From Leucobacter exalbidus (GTDB taxonomy: Bacteria; Actinomycetota; Actinomycetes; Actinomycetales; Microbacteriaceae): a DNA stretch of 64,000 nucleotides. The stretch is from positions 1,984,001-2,048,000 of the forward strand of contig NZ_JAFIDA010000001.1 in NCBI RefSeq assembly GCF_017834145.1, given 5' to 3'. The notes below the pieces were generated by a model, which saw only the letters and a program-made list of their open reading frames with translations, did not search any database and had not been told where the DNA came from. Within the stretch, counting starts at the first letter, position 1. Every line of letters begins with the position of its first letter. A program made the position numbers and the translations under genes. This document shows, one piece after another, positions 28,801 to 36,420 of the stretch.

Positions 28801-29787
28801 TTACCGGCGGGGTGCCCCGGCGCGGGGCCTGCGCGGCACCCAGCACGACACCCGCTCACGGTACGCCGCGAAGTCTGGCCCGAATTTTGCCTCGAGGTCG
28901 GCTTCCTCGTGCGGCCGCACGACCCAATTCCAGATCAGCGAACCGCACAGGGCATAGACCACGACAAGCCACGACGAGGCGATGAGCCCGACCGCAATGC
29001 CCTGGGTGATACCCGCGACAGCCATCGGATTGCGCACGAAACGGTACGGGCCCGCAATTACGAGCAGGCGTGGCATTGCTGAAGGAAGCGGGGTGCCCGA
29101 CCCCAGGGTCGACATCGTCACCGCCGACCAAATACCAAGCGCGCTCGCGACGAGCAGCAGCACCCCGCCCGCAATGCGCGCCCAGAGGGGCAGCTGAATA
29201 CTGAGCCCCCAACGTGACTCGACGACCGCGATGATGCCCGGAATAAGCACGAGGCACGCGCCCCAAAACACCACGATCTGGCCGAATGTTTGGCCGAGAT
29301 ACCCAGCGCGGCCCGCGGGGGCGGCGCGAAAGCGAAACGGACCAAACACGATCCATTCGGTGGGAATGCGCTTAAGCCATACCAGCAGGCCCGCGGCCAA
29401 ACCGCCACCGCTCGCCGCCACCATGATCAGTACGCCCCAGCCGGCGAGCCCGGTAACGGTGGCATACACCGCCAGGCCCATCGTGACGATCACCGTCCAT
29501 GGCACCACCACCCAGACGAAGGATCGCAGTCCCAGCGCAACTGCCGCCGACGCCAGCACAAATAATGGGATGTCGAGGGCGCCGACCACCACGGGGTTCA
29601 GCTCACCCAGGGTGGTGTGGCGTACCCACGGCAGCGTGAAAACGCCGACCCACCACAGCGCGCCCGCGGCGGCCTGCAGCGTGAAATACAGGCGGCCGAG
29701 GCGTACCGCGAATGTGCCAGGTGTCACCGCATGGGTGTTTTCACCTGGCTGTGCTGTGCGGCTTGAAGGCAGTGGGAGCCTAGTCAA
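28801..29787 (-). CDS. Polytopic membrane protein with isoprenylcysteine-methyltransferase-like C-terminus
   Basis: A 328-aa membrane protein with about eight hydrophobic helices. The C-terminal third has the pattern of ICMT/PEMT-type membrane methyltransferases: GPYRFVRNPMAVAGI, RPHEEADLEAKFGPDF, AAYRERVSCWVPR, which bind S-adenosylmethionine and a lipid-like substrate. The N-terminal half (helices around 30-140) is not typical for the family. The frame opens with TTG at 29787, overlapping the GNAT gene end; a GTG about 20 codons further in is an equal candidate for the start. Function beyond methyl transfer is not clear. Confidence 0.75.
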   Translation of the reverse strand: MTRLPLPSSRTAQPGENTHAVTPGTFAVRLGRLYFTLQAAAGALWWVGVFTLPWVRHTTLGELNPVVVGALDIPLFVLASAAVALGLRSFVWVVVPWTVIVTMGLAVYATVTGLAGWGVLIMVAASGGGLAAGLLVWLKRIPTEWIVFGPFRFRAAPAGRAGYLGQTFGQIVVFWGACLVLIPGIIAVVESRWGLSIQLPLWARIAGGVLLLVASALGIWSAVTMSTLGSGTPLPSAMPRLLVIAGPYRFVRNPMAVAGITQGIAVGLIASSWLVVVYALCGSLIWNWVVRPHEEADLEAKFGPDFAAYRERVSCWVPRRPRAGAPRR

Positions 29788-30640
29788 TCGCGATCAAACG
29801 CGTGAACAAGCGCAGGGCCTTCTTGAACCCGTGGCTCGAGAGTGTTTCACCCCACGCCGGGTCAGCTGCGCGGTCGAGCGCCACGAACACCGAAGATGCC
29901 CCTGCTGCTGCAAAGGGAGCGAGCGCGGCTTCGAGAGCAGCGCCGTCGGCCGCGTACCCGGGCTCGGGCTGGCAACCGACCAACACGTCTGAGGTGACCC
30001 AGGTGTCATCGGGCCCCTCTTCAAGCCCGATCGCGAGGATCTCGGAGCCCTCCTCGAGGAGCACCTCGAGGCGATCATCATCGATGTCGCGTGCGCCCTG
30101 CGGTGCCCCACCCGTGGTCGGATCGGGGCGCAGCCAAGTCTCACCCTGCTCAACAAAGCCCGCGCGCTCATAGAACTTCAGGGCTGATTCGTTGCCGGTC
30201 ATCACCTCGAGCGCGGTGACCTCTGCACCCCACTGCTCAATGGCTTCAGCTTCTGCTTCTTCCAGTAGCCAGCCGCCGAGGCCCTGGCCGCGCATCTCAG
30301 GTAGCACGACGAGGCTCTCAATAGTGACGACCGGGCCTTCGCTGATCTCTTCAATTGGCTCATCGGCGTAGGCGAGGGCGTAGCCGACGACCAGTTTGCC
30401 CTGGCGGGCCACGAGTACAAACGCCGGCTGCTGCTCGAAAATGCGGTGGTAGCGGGCGATGCGCAGCGGCCAGTTATCGCCCTGAGGCTGCACGGCCAGG
30501 CCCGCGGCGCCGCCGGCAACGTGGTGCTCAAACAGCGACTCCCAAAGGGGGCGCACTGAGGGCAGTAGCTCGGTGCCACCGAGTTCGACCTCGATGGCCT
30601 CTGAAGCAGAATTGGGGATGGATGATTCAACGTCGCGCAT
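29780..30640 (-). CDS. GNAT family N-acetyltransferase
   Basis: A 286-aa protein. Residues 10-190 form a GNAT domain, with beta strands ending in TIESLVVLPEMRGQGLGGWL (acetyl-CoA-binding RGQGLG) and GNESALKFYERAGFVEQGE. Residues 200-286 are an added domain with acidic strands and a C-terminal VALDRAADPAWGE...FKKALRLF. The start at 30640 is chosen since TACAAT lies seven bases upstream on the coding strand and the N-terminus then matches; the frame continues upstream without support. The acceptor substrate is unknown. Confidence 0.85.
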   Translation of the reverse strand: MRDVESSIPNSASEAIEVELGGTELLPSVRPLWESLFEHHVAGGAAGLAVQPQGDNWPLRIARYHRIFEQQPAFVLVARQGKLVVGYALAYADEPIEEISEGPVVTIESLVVLPEMRGQGLGGWLLEEAEAEAIEQWGAEVTALEVMTGNESALKFYERAGFVEQGETWLRPDPTTGGAPQGARDIDDDRLEVLLEEGSEILAIGLEEGPDDTWVTSDVLVGCQPEPGYAADGAALEAALAPFAAAGASSVFVALDRAADPAWGETLSSHGFKKALRLFTRLIAID

Positions 30641-30743
30641 GTCAGCGATTGTACCGGCGTGCCGGCGCAGACGGCAGGGCGGGGCGCCAAGCCGGCCATG
30701 CAAGCAGCGTCGCGGTGAGCCCGAGGGGCATGAGAAAGAAGTG

Positions 30744-30791
30744 ATGGCCGCAGCTCTGAGGCACCAGAGTGCCAGGGAGCTACGGCCACCA
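30744..30791 (-). terminator. Terminator of the LAATG-anchored phosphodiesterase gene
   Basis: A three-part hairpin on the minus strand: TGGCCG/CGGCCA, AGCTC/GAGCT and GGCAC/GTGCC segments between 30745 and 30788. A T-rich run (TTCTTTCTC on the minus strand) follows it. Confidence 0.75.
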
Positions 30792-30818
30792 ACGTTTCTT
30801 CGTTATGCGGTGATGCGG

Positions 30819-33680
30819 TTATACGTTTCTGCGGCGGCGCAATCCTGCAACCGTGAAGACGGTGCCGATGCCCAGCACGCTCACCCCTGCCGCGATCAAC
30901 ATGCCCAGGTCGCTACCGGTGGCTGCCAAGCCGCCTGCCTTGGGTGACTCAGTGGATGGGTCGGTCGGCGTGTCAGTCGGCGTCTGGGCCGGTGAATCTG
31001 CCGGTGAATCAGCGGGTGATTCTGCCGGTGATTCACCGGGAACCTCGGCGGGGGGAGCCGTGGGCTCTTCCGTGGGCGGAACTGTGGGCTCTTCCGTGGG
31101 CGGAACCGTGGGTTCTTCCGTCGGAGGAACCGTGGGGTCATCCGTCGGCGGTACAACCGGGGGATCAACCGGGGGATCAACCGGGGGATCGACGGGCGGT
31201 ACCGGAGTCACGGCCTCAGCCGTCTCCACCTGGGGGTTATCGATCGCCCAGAACCAACCACCAGCTGGCGCCACCAGTTGCCAAGACACGGTCATCTGCT
31301 TCGCCCCATTGGGAACCGGCACCTCAGTGGTGACCAGATCAGCGGTGATGGCATCGGTGAGCTGCGCAATCTCGGTGGGCTCGCCGTCATCGAACGTGAC
31401 CGACACCGTGGCGGTTTGGCCGTCTGCGGGGCGGTACTGCGTCATGAATGACACCGTCGTAAAGTCCAACCCGGTCACGTTGTACGGCTCAGAAGTGATC
31501 GTGGAATCGAAGCCGCCGGTGTGCTCAGCTGCACCCCACGCATCGGGGTCTGCCACAGCCCAGGTATCGCGCCCGCGCACGAAGTGCTCACGTTCTTCGA
31601 ACTGGTTCGTGCCACTCCAGAACACATCGGTGGTGAGGCTCCAGCCACCCCACTCGGTGATGCCGCCGGTGCCCATGGCGTCATTGTTGACCGACCAGCC
31701 CTCGGGCATCTCGTGCGTCCACCCTGAATAGGCGGCGCCGGGGCCCGTGGCGTCCACTGCGGCCTGCAGCTTCGGCTTCATGGTGTCGAAGGGATCCTCA
31801 GACGCCGTGCCGAGCGGGATGCCATCGAGTGACGGATCAAGCTCGAAGCCCATGTGCGTCAGCGCGGTCGCCGCGACATCGACGATCTCGGGGTCACGCT
31901 CAGCGTTCACCTGGTTCGGGATCCCGGCACCCGCGGCGTAGACAAACACGCGACGCTCGTCGAGCGACGGCCCGCCGTGCCCTGTGCCAATGAAACCGTG
32001 ATCGGGCGCCACCATGACGACCCATTCCTCGTCTGCGTAGCTCGCGCGAGACTGAACGGCCTCAAGCAGGCGGCCGATCCGGTCGTCGGTGTTTTCTGCC
32101 GCGATCCGGTACTTATCGGTGTCGCGACCGTGTGCGTGGCCCTGATCATCAGGAGAACCGTAGTACACGTACGCGACATCGGGGTTCTGAGTCGCAAGGA
32201 TCTCTTGCATCGCGACCGTGGCCGCTTCATCGGCCGCGGGGTACCCGGGGTAGGCGCTCGGGCTGACCGGCATCGAGACATCGATGCCAGCTCCAAATAC
32301 GCCAGCGTCGTAGAGCGCGAGCCAGCTGGCGGTCGAGATAGTCGAGAGCTCAGGGTTCAGCTGCTCCATGCGCGTGAGCATGTCGGGGTACTCGGTGAAG
32401 TTGCTCCCCGAGAAGGAGTTGTTGACGATACCCGACTTATCGGGCCAGACTCCCGTGAGCTGGGTCGCGTAGCCAGGCCCGCTTGAGGTGTCTGCAAACG
32501 TGGGCGCGTAGAGGTACGACGATCCCGCAAGACCGCTTGCCTGGATCTTATTGAGGTTTGGCATGTTGAACTTGGGGATGTGCTCCCATGCGAGCCCGTC
32601 GACGCCCACCATGAGCACCTTTTTCTTGCTGGTGCCCTCGGGTACGACGGGAACGGCGAGATCCGGATCAAAGCGTGGCTGCACCTGCACGTACCCGCTC
32701 TCGGGCATCGTGAACTGGTTCGCAGAAATGATGAGATTCGAGGGGTTCACCACGACCCACTCGCCCAGGTGGTAGCCCTCGGCGGGCGTCGCGGTCAACG
32801 TGACGACCTCGCCGCCGGCCGCACTTTCGACGCTCGCGGTCGCTGACCCGTTGTCTGACGGCAGGATGGTGATGCTGCCCTCTTCGGGAACCGAGCCTTC
32901 GGGCGCGACCGCACGGAACGCGGTAGACACCTGCTGCGCGTTCAGTGGCACATCGTAGAACGCAAAATCATCAAATGAGCCGCTCACCCACGTGGTGGGA
33001 TACGCGTCCATGATGGCGCCCGTGCCGTCGGTGCCGAGGCGGAAAGGCAGCCCCGAAGTGAGGGTGCGTTCGCCGATATTGGCGGTGTTGACGAGGGCAC
33101 CGTTGCGATAGGTCGACTGTGTCTGACCGGCGCTGTCCACCACGATGGTGATGTGGTTCCACTTGGGCAACGAATCGATTGTGCCAGATTCGAGGTTGAA
33201 GAGATCGCCCGTGCGGTTGCCGTTGAGCGCAACGTACGCGGCGGCTGACTCGGTGTTGCGGTTTGCAAGGGTGAGCCCGGGGTTTGACCCCGTGCTCCAG
33301 TTCTGGTTACTGAAAACGGCGCCGTCTGAGGAGTGTTCAGACTGCTGGTACCAGAATGACGCGGTCATGCCCGCGCTGCCGGGCTGGATGTCGCTGGGGA
33401 GCGAAACGTAGTTCTTTCCCTGGGTGACAGTGAGCGCCTGGCCGTTGACGCCCGCGCCGAATGCCGGATCATGCCCGAGGCGCGGTTCAGCACCGCGGCC
33501 TTGACCCGTTGCGTCAGCAAGGTCACCATCAAAGTTGTAGCTCACGGCGGGAGCCGGGGGAGTTTCTGCAGAAGCCGCTGTAGTGGGGAGTGCGACGAAC
33601 GCACCCGCTGCGATCGGGAGAATGAGTAGCCCGGCAAGCAATCGAGACGAGCTACGGCTGCTCGGTCTGTGTTGGCGCAT
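30819..33680 (-). CDS. Wall-anchored phosphodiesterase/pyrophosphatase-like protein with LAATG sorting signal
   Basis: A 953-aa secreted protein. It has a signal peptide (residues 1-39, ending TTAASAE), a LamG-like domain (about 45-260), a short beta domain (270-340), and a type I phosphodiesterase/nucleotide pyrophosphatase domain of the alkaline phosphatase superfamily (about 345-640) with metal/nucleophile motifs MVGVDG, TSSGPGYATQLTG, DDQGHAHG and APDHGFIGTGHG. A further beta domain follows, then PPVDPP and PPTEEPTV repeats. The end LAATG (918-922), a hydrophobic stretch and RRRR is a sorting signal matching the class E sortase motif LAXTG. It would cleave phosphodiesters at the surface. 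Confidence 0.92.
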   Translation of the reverse strand: MRQHRPSSRSSSRLLAGLLILPIAAGAFVALPTTAASAETPPAPAVSYNFDGDLADATGQGRGAEPRLGHDPAFGAGVNGQALTVTQGKNYVSLPSDIQPGSAGMTASFWYQQSEHSSDGAVFSNQNWSTGSNPGLTLANRNTESAAAYVALNGNRTGDLFNLESGTIDSLPKWNHITIVVDSAGQTQSTYRNGALVNTANIGERTLTSGLPFRLGTDGTGAIMDAYPTTWVSGSFDDFAFYDVPLNAQQVSTAFRAVAPEGSVPEEGSITILPSDNGSATASVESAAGGEVVTLTATPAEGYHLGEWVVVNPSNLIISANQFTMPESGYVQVQPRFDPDLAVPVVPEGTSKKKVLMVGVDGLAWEHIPKFNMPNLNKIQASGLAGSSYLYAPTFADTSSGPGYATQLTGVWPDKSGIVNNSFSGSNFTEYPDMLTRMEQLNPELSTISTASWLALYDAGVFGAGIDVSMPVSPSAYPGYPAADEAATVAMQEILATQNPDVAYVYYGSPDDQGHAHGRDTDKYRIAAENTDDRIGRLLEAVQSRASYADEEWVVMVAPDHGFIGTGHGGPSLDERRVFVYAAGAGIPNQVNAERDPEIVDVAATALTHMGFELDPSLDGIPLGTASEDPFDTMKPKLQAAVDATGPGAAYSGWTHEMPEGWSVNNDAMGTGGITEWGGWSLTTDVFWSGTNQFEEREHFVRGRDTWAVADPDAWGAAEHTGGFDSTITSEPYNVTGLDFTTVSFMTQYRPADGQTATVSVTFDDGEPTEIAQLTDAITADLVTTEVPVPNGAKQMTVSWQLVAPAGGWFWAIDNPQVETAEAVTPVPPVDPPVDPPVDPPVVPPTDDPTVPPTEEPTVPPTEEPTVPPTEEPTAPPAEVPGESPAESPADSPADSPAQTPTDTPTDPSTESPKAGGLAATGSDLGMLIAAGVSVLGIGTVFTVAGLRRRRNV

Positions 33681-33804
33681 GGTGACCTTTCGGGAAGGGA
33701 ATCTTCAAGAGCACCTCCAACTAACCGGGTCTGGGTCACCATCGGGTGAACGTAAGGTTGCCACTGGTGGGCGTGCATGTCGGATTACCCGAGAATCCTC
33801 AGAC

Positions 33805-33829
33805 CTGTGTGCACAGTGGGTATTCCCAC
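33805..33829 (-). terminator. Double hairpin after the GntR gene
   Basis: CTGTGTGCACAG (33805-33816) is a 5-bp inverted repeat with a two-base centre, and GTGGG-TATT-CCCAC (33816-33829) follows. They lie just downstream of the GntR stop on the minus strand. Either could end that transcript or regulate the gene beyond. The gap 33681-33842 holds no gene. Confidence 0.45.
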
Positions 33830-33842
33830 CCCGAGGCGGGCG

Positions 33843-34574
33843 TTACTGTTGTGCTTCGCCGGGCGAAAGCTGCGACGCCGCGAGCACTTCAAAAACGATC
33901 GTGCCGGGCACATAGCGGTCGTCATTTGACCAGAGGGGGCGTCCATCTTGGGTTACTGCGACATGCCGCACGCGGGTCAGCGGGCTTGACCGCCGCACGC
34001 CGAGTGTTGTCGCATCGACTGAGTTTGCTGCGACCGAGTCAATGAGATGCCGGCCGAGTGCCACTGAAACCCCACTCGCCCCAAATGACTGCACGATCGA
34101 CGGCGTCGCGACCGGTAGATCGAACACGTGGCCCGCCAGCCATTCTGGAAAATAGGTGCGCTCAAGCATGACGATGCGGGCGTCTAGTGTTCTGACTCTC
34201 AGCACGCGGTACCCGTGGTCTCGGGTGCTGATGCGGAGGTCACGTGCCTCGGCAGCGCTGGGGTGCGCCCGTACTCGTTCAAGAATCTCGCCACCGCCCT
34301 GCATGCCGCGGCTCTGCGCCCATTGCGCAAACCCCATGAGGTGCGCAAATCCCTGCGTCTGTGACGTTGAACGAATGACCCAGCCGGTGCCCCTGACCGG
34401 CGCGACCACGCCCTTTCGTTCGAGGAGGGCGAGCGCGCTGCGAATGGTGCTTCGCGAGACCGCAAATTCTGAGGCCAGGGCCATTTCAGCCGGCAGCGAG
34501 GAGCCGATCGAAAATTCGCCCTGGTGGATTCGTGTACCGATGCGAGACGCGATATCTCGGTACTTTGCGGTCAT
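33843..34574 (-). CDS. GntR/HutC family transcriptional regulator
   Basis: A 243-aa regulator. Residues 1-70 are the winged helix (SSLPAEMALASEFAVSRSTI, ALLERKGVVAPVRGTGWVI), and residues 90-240 are a UTRA ligand domain (VLRVRTLDARIVMLERTYFP, RYVPGTIVFEVLAA). UTRA regulators often sense sugars, histidine derivatives or phosphonates. It lies directly upstream of the wall-anchored phosphodiesterase gene in the same direction, which suggests control of it. TACTAT lies six bases before the ATG, so it may be leaderless. Confidence 0.9.
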   Translation of the reverse strand: MTAKYRDIASRIGTRIHQGEFSIGSSLPAEMALASEFAVSRSTIRSALALLERKGVVAPVRGTGWVIRSTSQTQGFAHLMGFAQWAQSRGMQGGGEILERVRAHPSAAEARDLRISTRDHGYRVLRVRTLDARIVMLERTYFPEWLAGHVFDLPVATPSIVQSFGASGVSVALGRHLIDSVAANSVDATTLGVRRSSPLTRVRHVAVTQDGRPLWSNDDRYVPGTIVFEVLAASQLSPGEAQQ

Positions 34575-34730
34575 ACCGTCATAGTAGCGAGATGCTGGGG
34601 CTGGCCTTTGCTGTGGCCCTGACCGCTGCAGATAGGTGACCGCAAGTCAAACACGAGGTGCGTTCCGGCGTCACCGTCACCGGCATCGGCAGCGGCGCCG
34701 GATCCGGCGGGTACGCGCCTGAACCAACAA

Positions 34731-34762
34731 GTGTGCGTACCGGCCAGGGCGGGTACGCACAC
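34731..34762 (-). terminator. Terminator of the SDR gene at 34774
   Basis: GTGTGCGTACC (34731-34741) pairs perfectly with GGTACGCACAC (34752-34762). On the minus strand it is followed by TTGTTGGTT. The gap 34575-34730 shows nothing else. Confidence 0.8.
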
Positions 34763-34773
34763 GAAGTGGTGGT

Positions 34774-35526
34774 TTAGAAGCCGTAATCCTTGCCCGCGGT
34801 GATGCCGCCGTCGACCACGAACTCGGCGCCCGTTGAGAATGATGACTCGTCGCTCGCGAGGTACACCACCAGGGCTGAGATCTCGGCCGGGGCCGCATCG
34901 CGGGTCATCGTGCTTTCAGTGAAGTCGATGGCGGGCTGCTCCTTGCCAAACGCCGTCATGGGCGTCTGCACGGCGCCCGGGTGCACCGAGTTCACGCGTA
35001 CTCGCGATGATGCGAGCTCGAGCGAGGTCGACTTCGTGAGGCCGCGCACCCCAAACTTCGAGGCGGTGTAGGCGTGCATGGCCGCGATGCCCTCGAGGCC
35101 AGCGGCCGAAGAGATGTTGACGATCGAGCTGGGAGCCGAAGCCTTCAGTGCCTCGAGCGCGGCGGTGGTGCCCAAGAAAGGGCCGGTGAGGTTGATCGCG
35201 AGCGTGCGATTCCACTGCTCAATGGTGAAGGCACCCAGTGCACCGCTATCCAAAATGCCGGCGTTATTGACGAGCACGTTCAGCGCGCCGAACTCGGCCA
35301 CGGTGAACGCGACCGCGGCCGCCCATTCGTCAGCGTCGGTGACGTTGAGGTGAATGTAGCGGGCGTTATCGCCCAGCTCGGCCGCTAACGCCTGACCAGC
35401 TTCGTCGCTGATGTCTGCGAGAACGACCTTCGCGCCGTGTGACACAAATGCCCGAGCGTGCGATGCGCCCATGCCGCTGGCTGCTCCGGTTACGAGGGCG
35501 ACTTTGCCCGCGAGTCTGTTGCTCAT
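34774..35526 (-). CDS. Short-chain dehydrogenase/reductase 1
   Basis: A 250-aa classical SDR. The cofactor loop is TGAASGMG near residue 14, LADISD suggests NAD rather than NADP preference, NNAG is near 87, and the catalytic Ser and Tyr-x-x-x-Lys are in NISSAAG and YTASK. The end VDGGITAGKDYGF is family-like. It resembles 3-oxoacyl-ACP reductases and hydroxysteroid dehydrogenases; the substrate cannot be fixed. It stands alone, with a 300-base gap upstream. Confidence 0.9.
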   Translation of the reverse strand: MSNRLAGKVALVTGAASGMGASHARAFVSHGAKVVLADISDEAGQALAAELGDNARYIHLNVTDADEWAAAVAFTVAEFGALNVLVNNAGILDSGALGAFTIEQWNRTLAINLTGPFLGTTAALEALKASAPSSIVNISSAAGLEGIAAMHAYTASKFGVRGLTKSTSLELASSRVRVNSVHPGAVQTPMTAFGKEQPAIDFTESTMTRDAAPAEISALVVYLASDESSFSTGAEFVVDGGITAGKDYGF

Positions 35527-35727
35527 GTACGTGTATTCCTGTCTGTGGGTGTCCAGGTAAATCCTGTTGCTGTGGAGACTATCGATGTTCGTTTCGCGAG
35601 GCTAGGGCGAGTGGTGTACGTTCCCGACCAGCGGGATTTACCTGATCTGGCAGGGTATTTGGACTAACCTGGATCATTTCTTGCGGCCGTAAATTGTGGC
35701 GCGCGGCCGGGAATAATGAATAGTTAT

Positions 35728-35747
35728 CTGTAGTTACAGTTAATTAG
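35728..35747. promoter_or_regulatory. MarR operator copy A
   Basis: CTGTAGTTACAGTTAATTAG matches operator copy B (36367-36386) at 17 of 20 positions and contains the near-palindrome CTGTAGTTACAG. It is downstream of the MarR gene, in a 300-base gap (35527-35830), and about 30 bases before an orphan start codon with a ribosome-binding sequence. It marks a second target of the same regulator. Confidence 0.65.
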
Positions 35748-35778
35748 TGAGTGAAATCCTCTAAGCGAAAGGCACACC

Positions 35779-35826
35779 ATGCCGAACATCGGTCGTATCG
35801 CTACTGCGCGCAGCACACTTGAGTGA
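35779..35826 (+). pseudogene. Orphan 15-codon reading frame after MarR operator A
   Basis: ATG at 35779 has AAAGG upstream and lies about 30 bases after operator copy A, but the frame stops after 15 codons (MPNIGRIATARSTLE). It looks like the 5' end of a gene whose body has been lost, or a tiny peptide. The MarR gene on the other strand ends only four bases away, consistent with a deletion at this point. I cannot tell a relic from a real micro-gene. Confidence 0.4.
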
Positions 35827-35830
35827 CTAG

Positions 35831-36322
35831 CTAGACCTCGGGGGTCGCCGCAGTTGCCGCGTGGGGTGGCCTGCGCAGAGCGTCGAGGCCCTCCTGCTGT
35901 GTGAGCCGCTGCGCGAAACCGGCGATGGTCGCGAGATCCTCGTCTGGAATGAGTGCAAAGAACTCCTCCTCGACGCGTGCGAGGTGGGCCGCCGAGGCTC
36001 GAGAGATGAGATCGACTCCGGCGGGGGTGAGGTCGATGAGCACGATGCGGGCGTCGCTGGGGCATGCTGTGCGCGAGATGAGTGACATGCGCTCGAGCTG
36101 CTTTAAGAGATTGGTCGTGGAGCCCGAACTGTAAAGCAGGGCACGCCCCAGTTCGCTGGCGTTCACCGGCTCGCCGTGGGTGACTGTGAGTGCGCGAAGG
36201 GCCTCGAACTGCGCGATGGTGAGGCCGAAGTCACGCTTGAGTTCGGCGGTGAGGCGCAGCAGAATCGACCGCTGGCCGAACAAAAGATTGCCCCATATCG
36301 TGGCGCGGCTGTCGTTCGTCAT
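35831..36322 (-). CDS. MarR family transcriptional regulator 2
   Basis: A 163-aa MarR regulator. The winged helix spans residues 30-105 (TIAQFEALRALTVTHG, NASELGRALLYSSGSTTNLL, SLISRTACPSDARIVLIDLTPAG). The start at 36322 has GGAGG upstream; the frame further upstream is not coding. It is divergent from a flavin oxidase. The shared region has a perfect 12-bp palindrome CTGTAATTACAG, and a second copy lies beyond the 3' end of this gene, so the regulator probably controls both sides. Confidence 0.9.
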   Translation of the reverse strand: MTNDSRATIWGNLLFGQRSILLRLTAELKRDFGLTIAQFEALRALTVTHGEPVNASELGRALLYSSGSTTNLLKQLERMSLISRTACPSDARIVLIDLTPAGVDLISRASAAHLARVEEEFFALIPDEDLATIAGFAQRLTQQEGLDALRRPPHAATAATPEV

Positions 36323-36366
36323 GGTGGCCTCCGTGGAGATGTCAGCGCAGCATGCACGACATGCGC

Positions 36367-36386
36367 CTGTAATTACAGTTAATTGT
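36367..36386. promoter_or_regulatory. MarR operator copy B
   Basis: CTGTAATTACAGTTAATTGT lies between the MarR gene and the flavin oxidase. It contains the perfect palindrome CTGTAATTACAG and is repeated, 17 of 20, at 35728-35747. It is the natural binding site for the MarR protein encoded beside it. Confidence 0.75.
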
Positions 36387-36420
36387 ACGACGGTGAATGA
36401 ACTACCGAAGGGATCCTGAC

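Noticed and set aside
31020..31200. Repeat array (GGGGGATCAACC and PPTEEPTV coding repeats) as CRISPR or satellite
   Set aside because: The units are in frame and encode the Pro-rich wall-spanning stalk of the anchored protein; no spacers of constant length.
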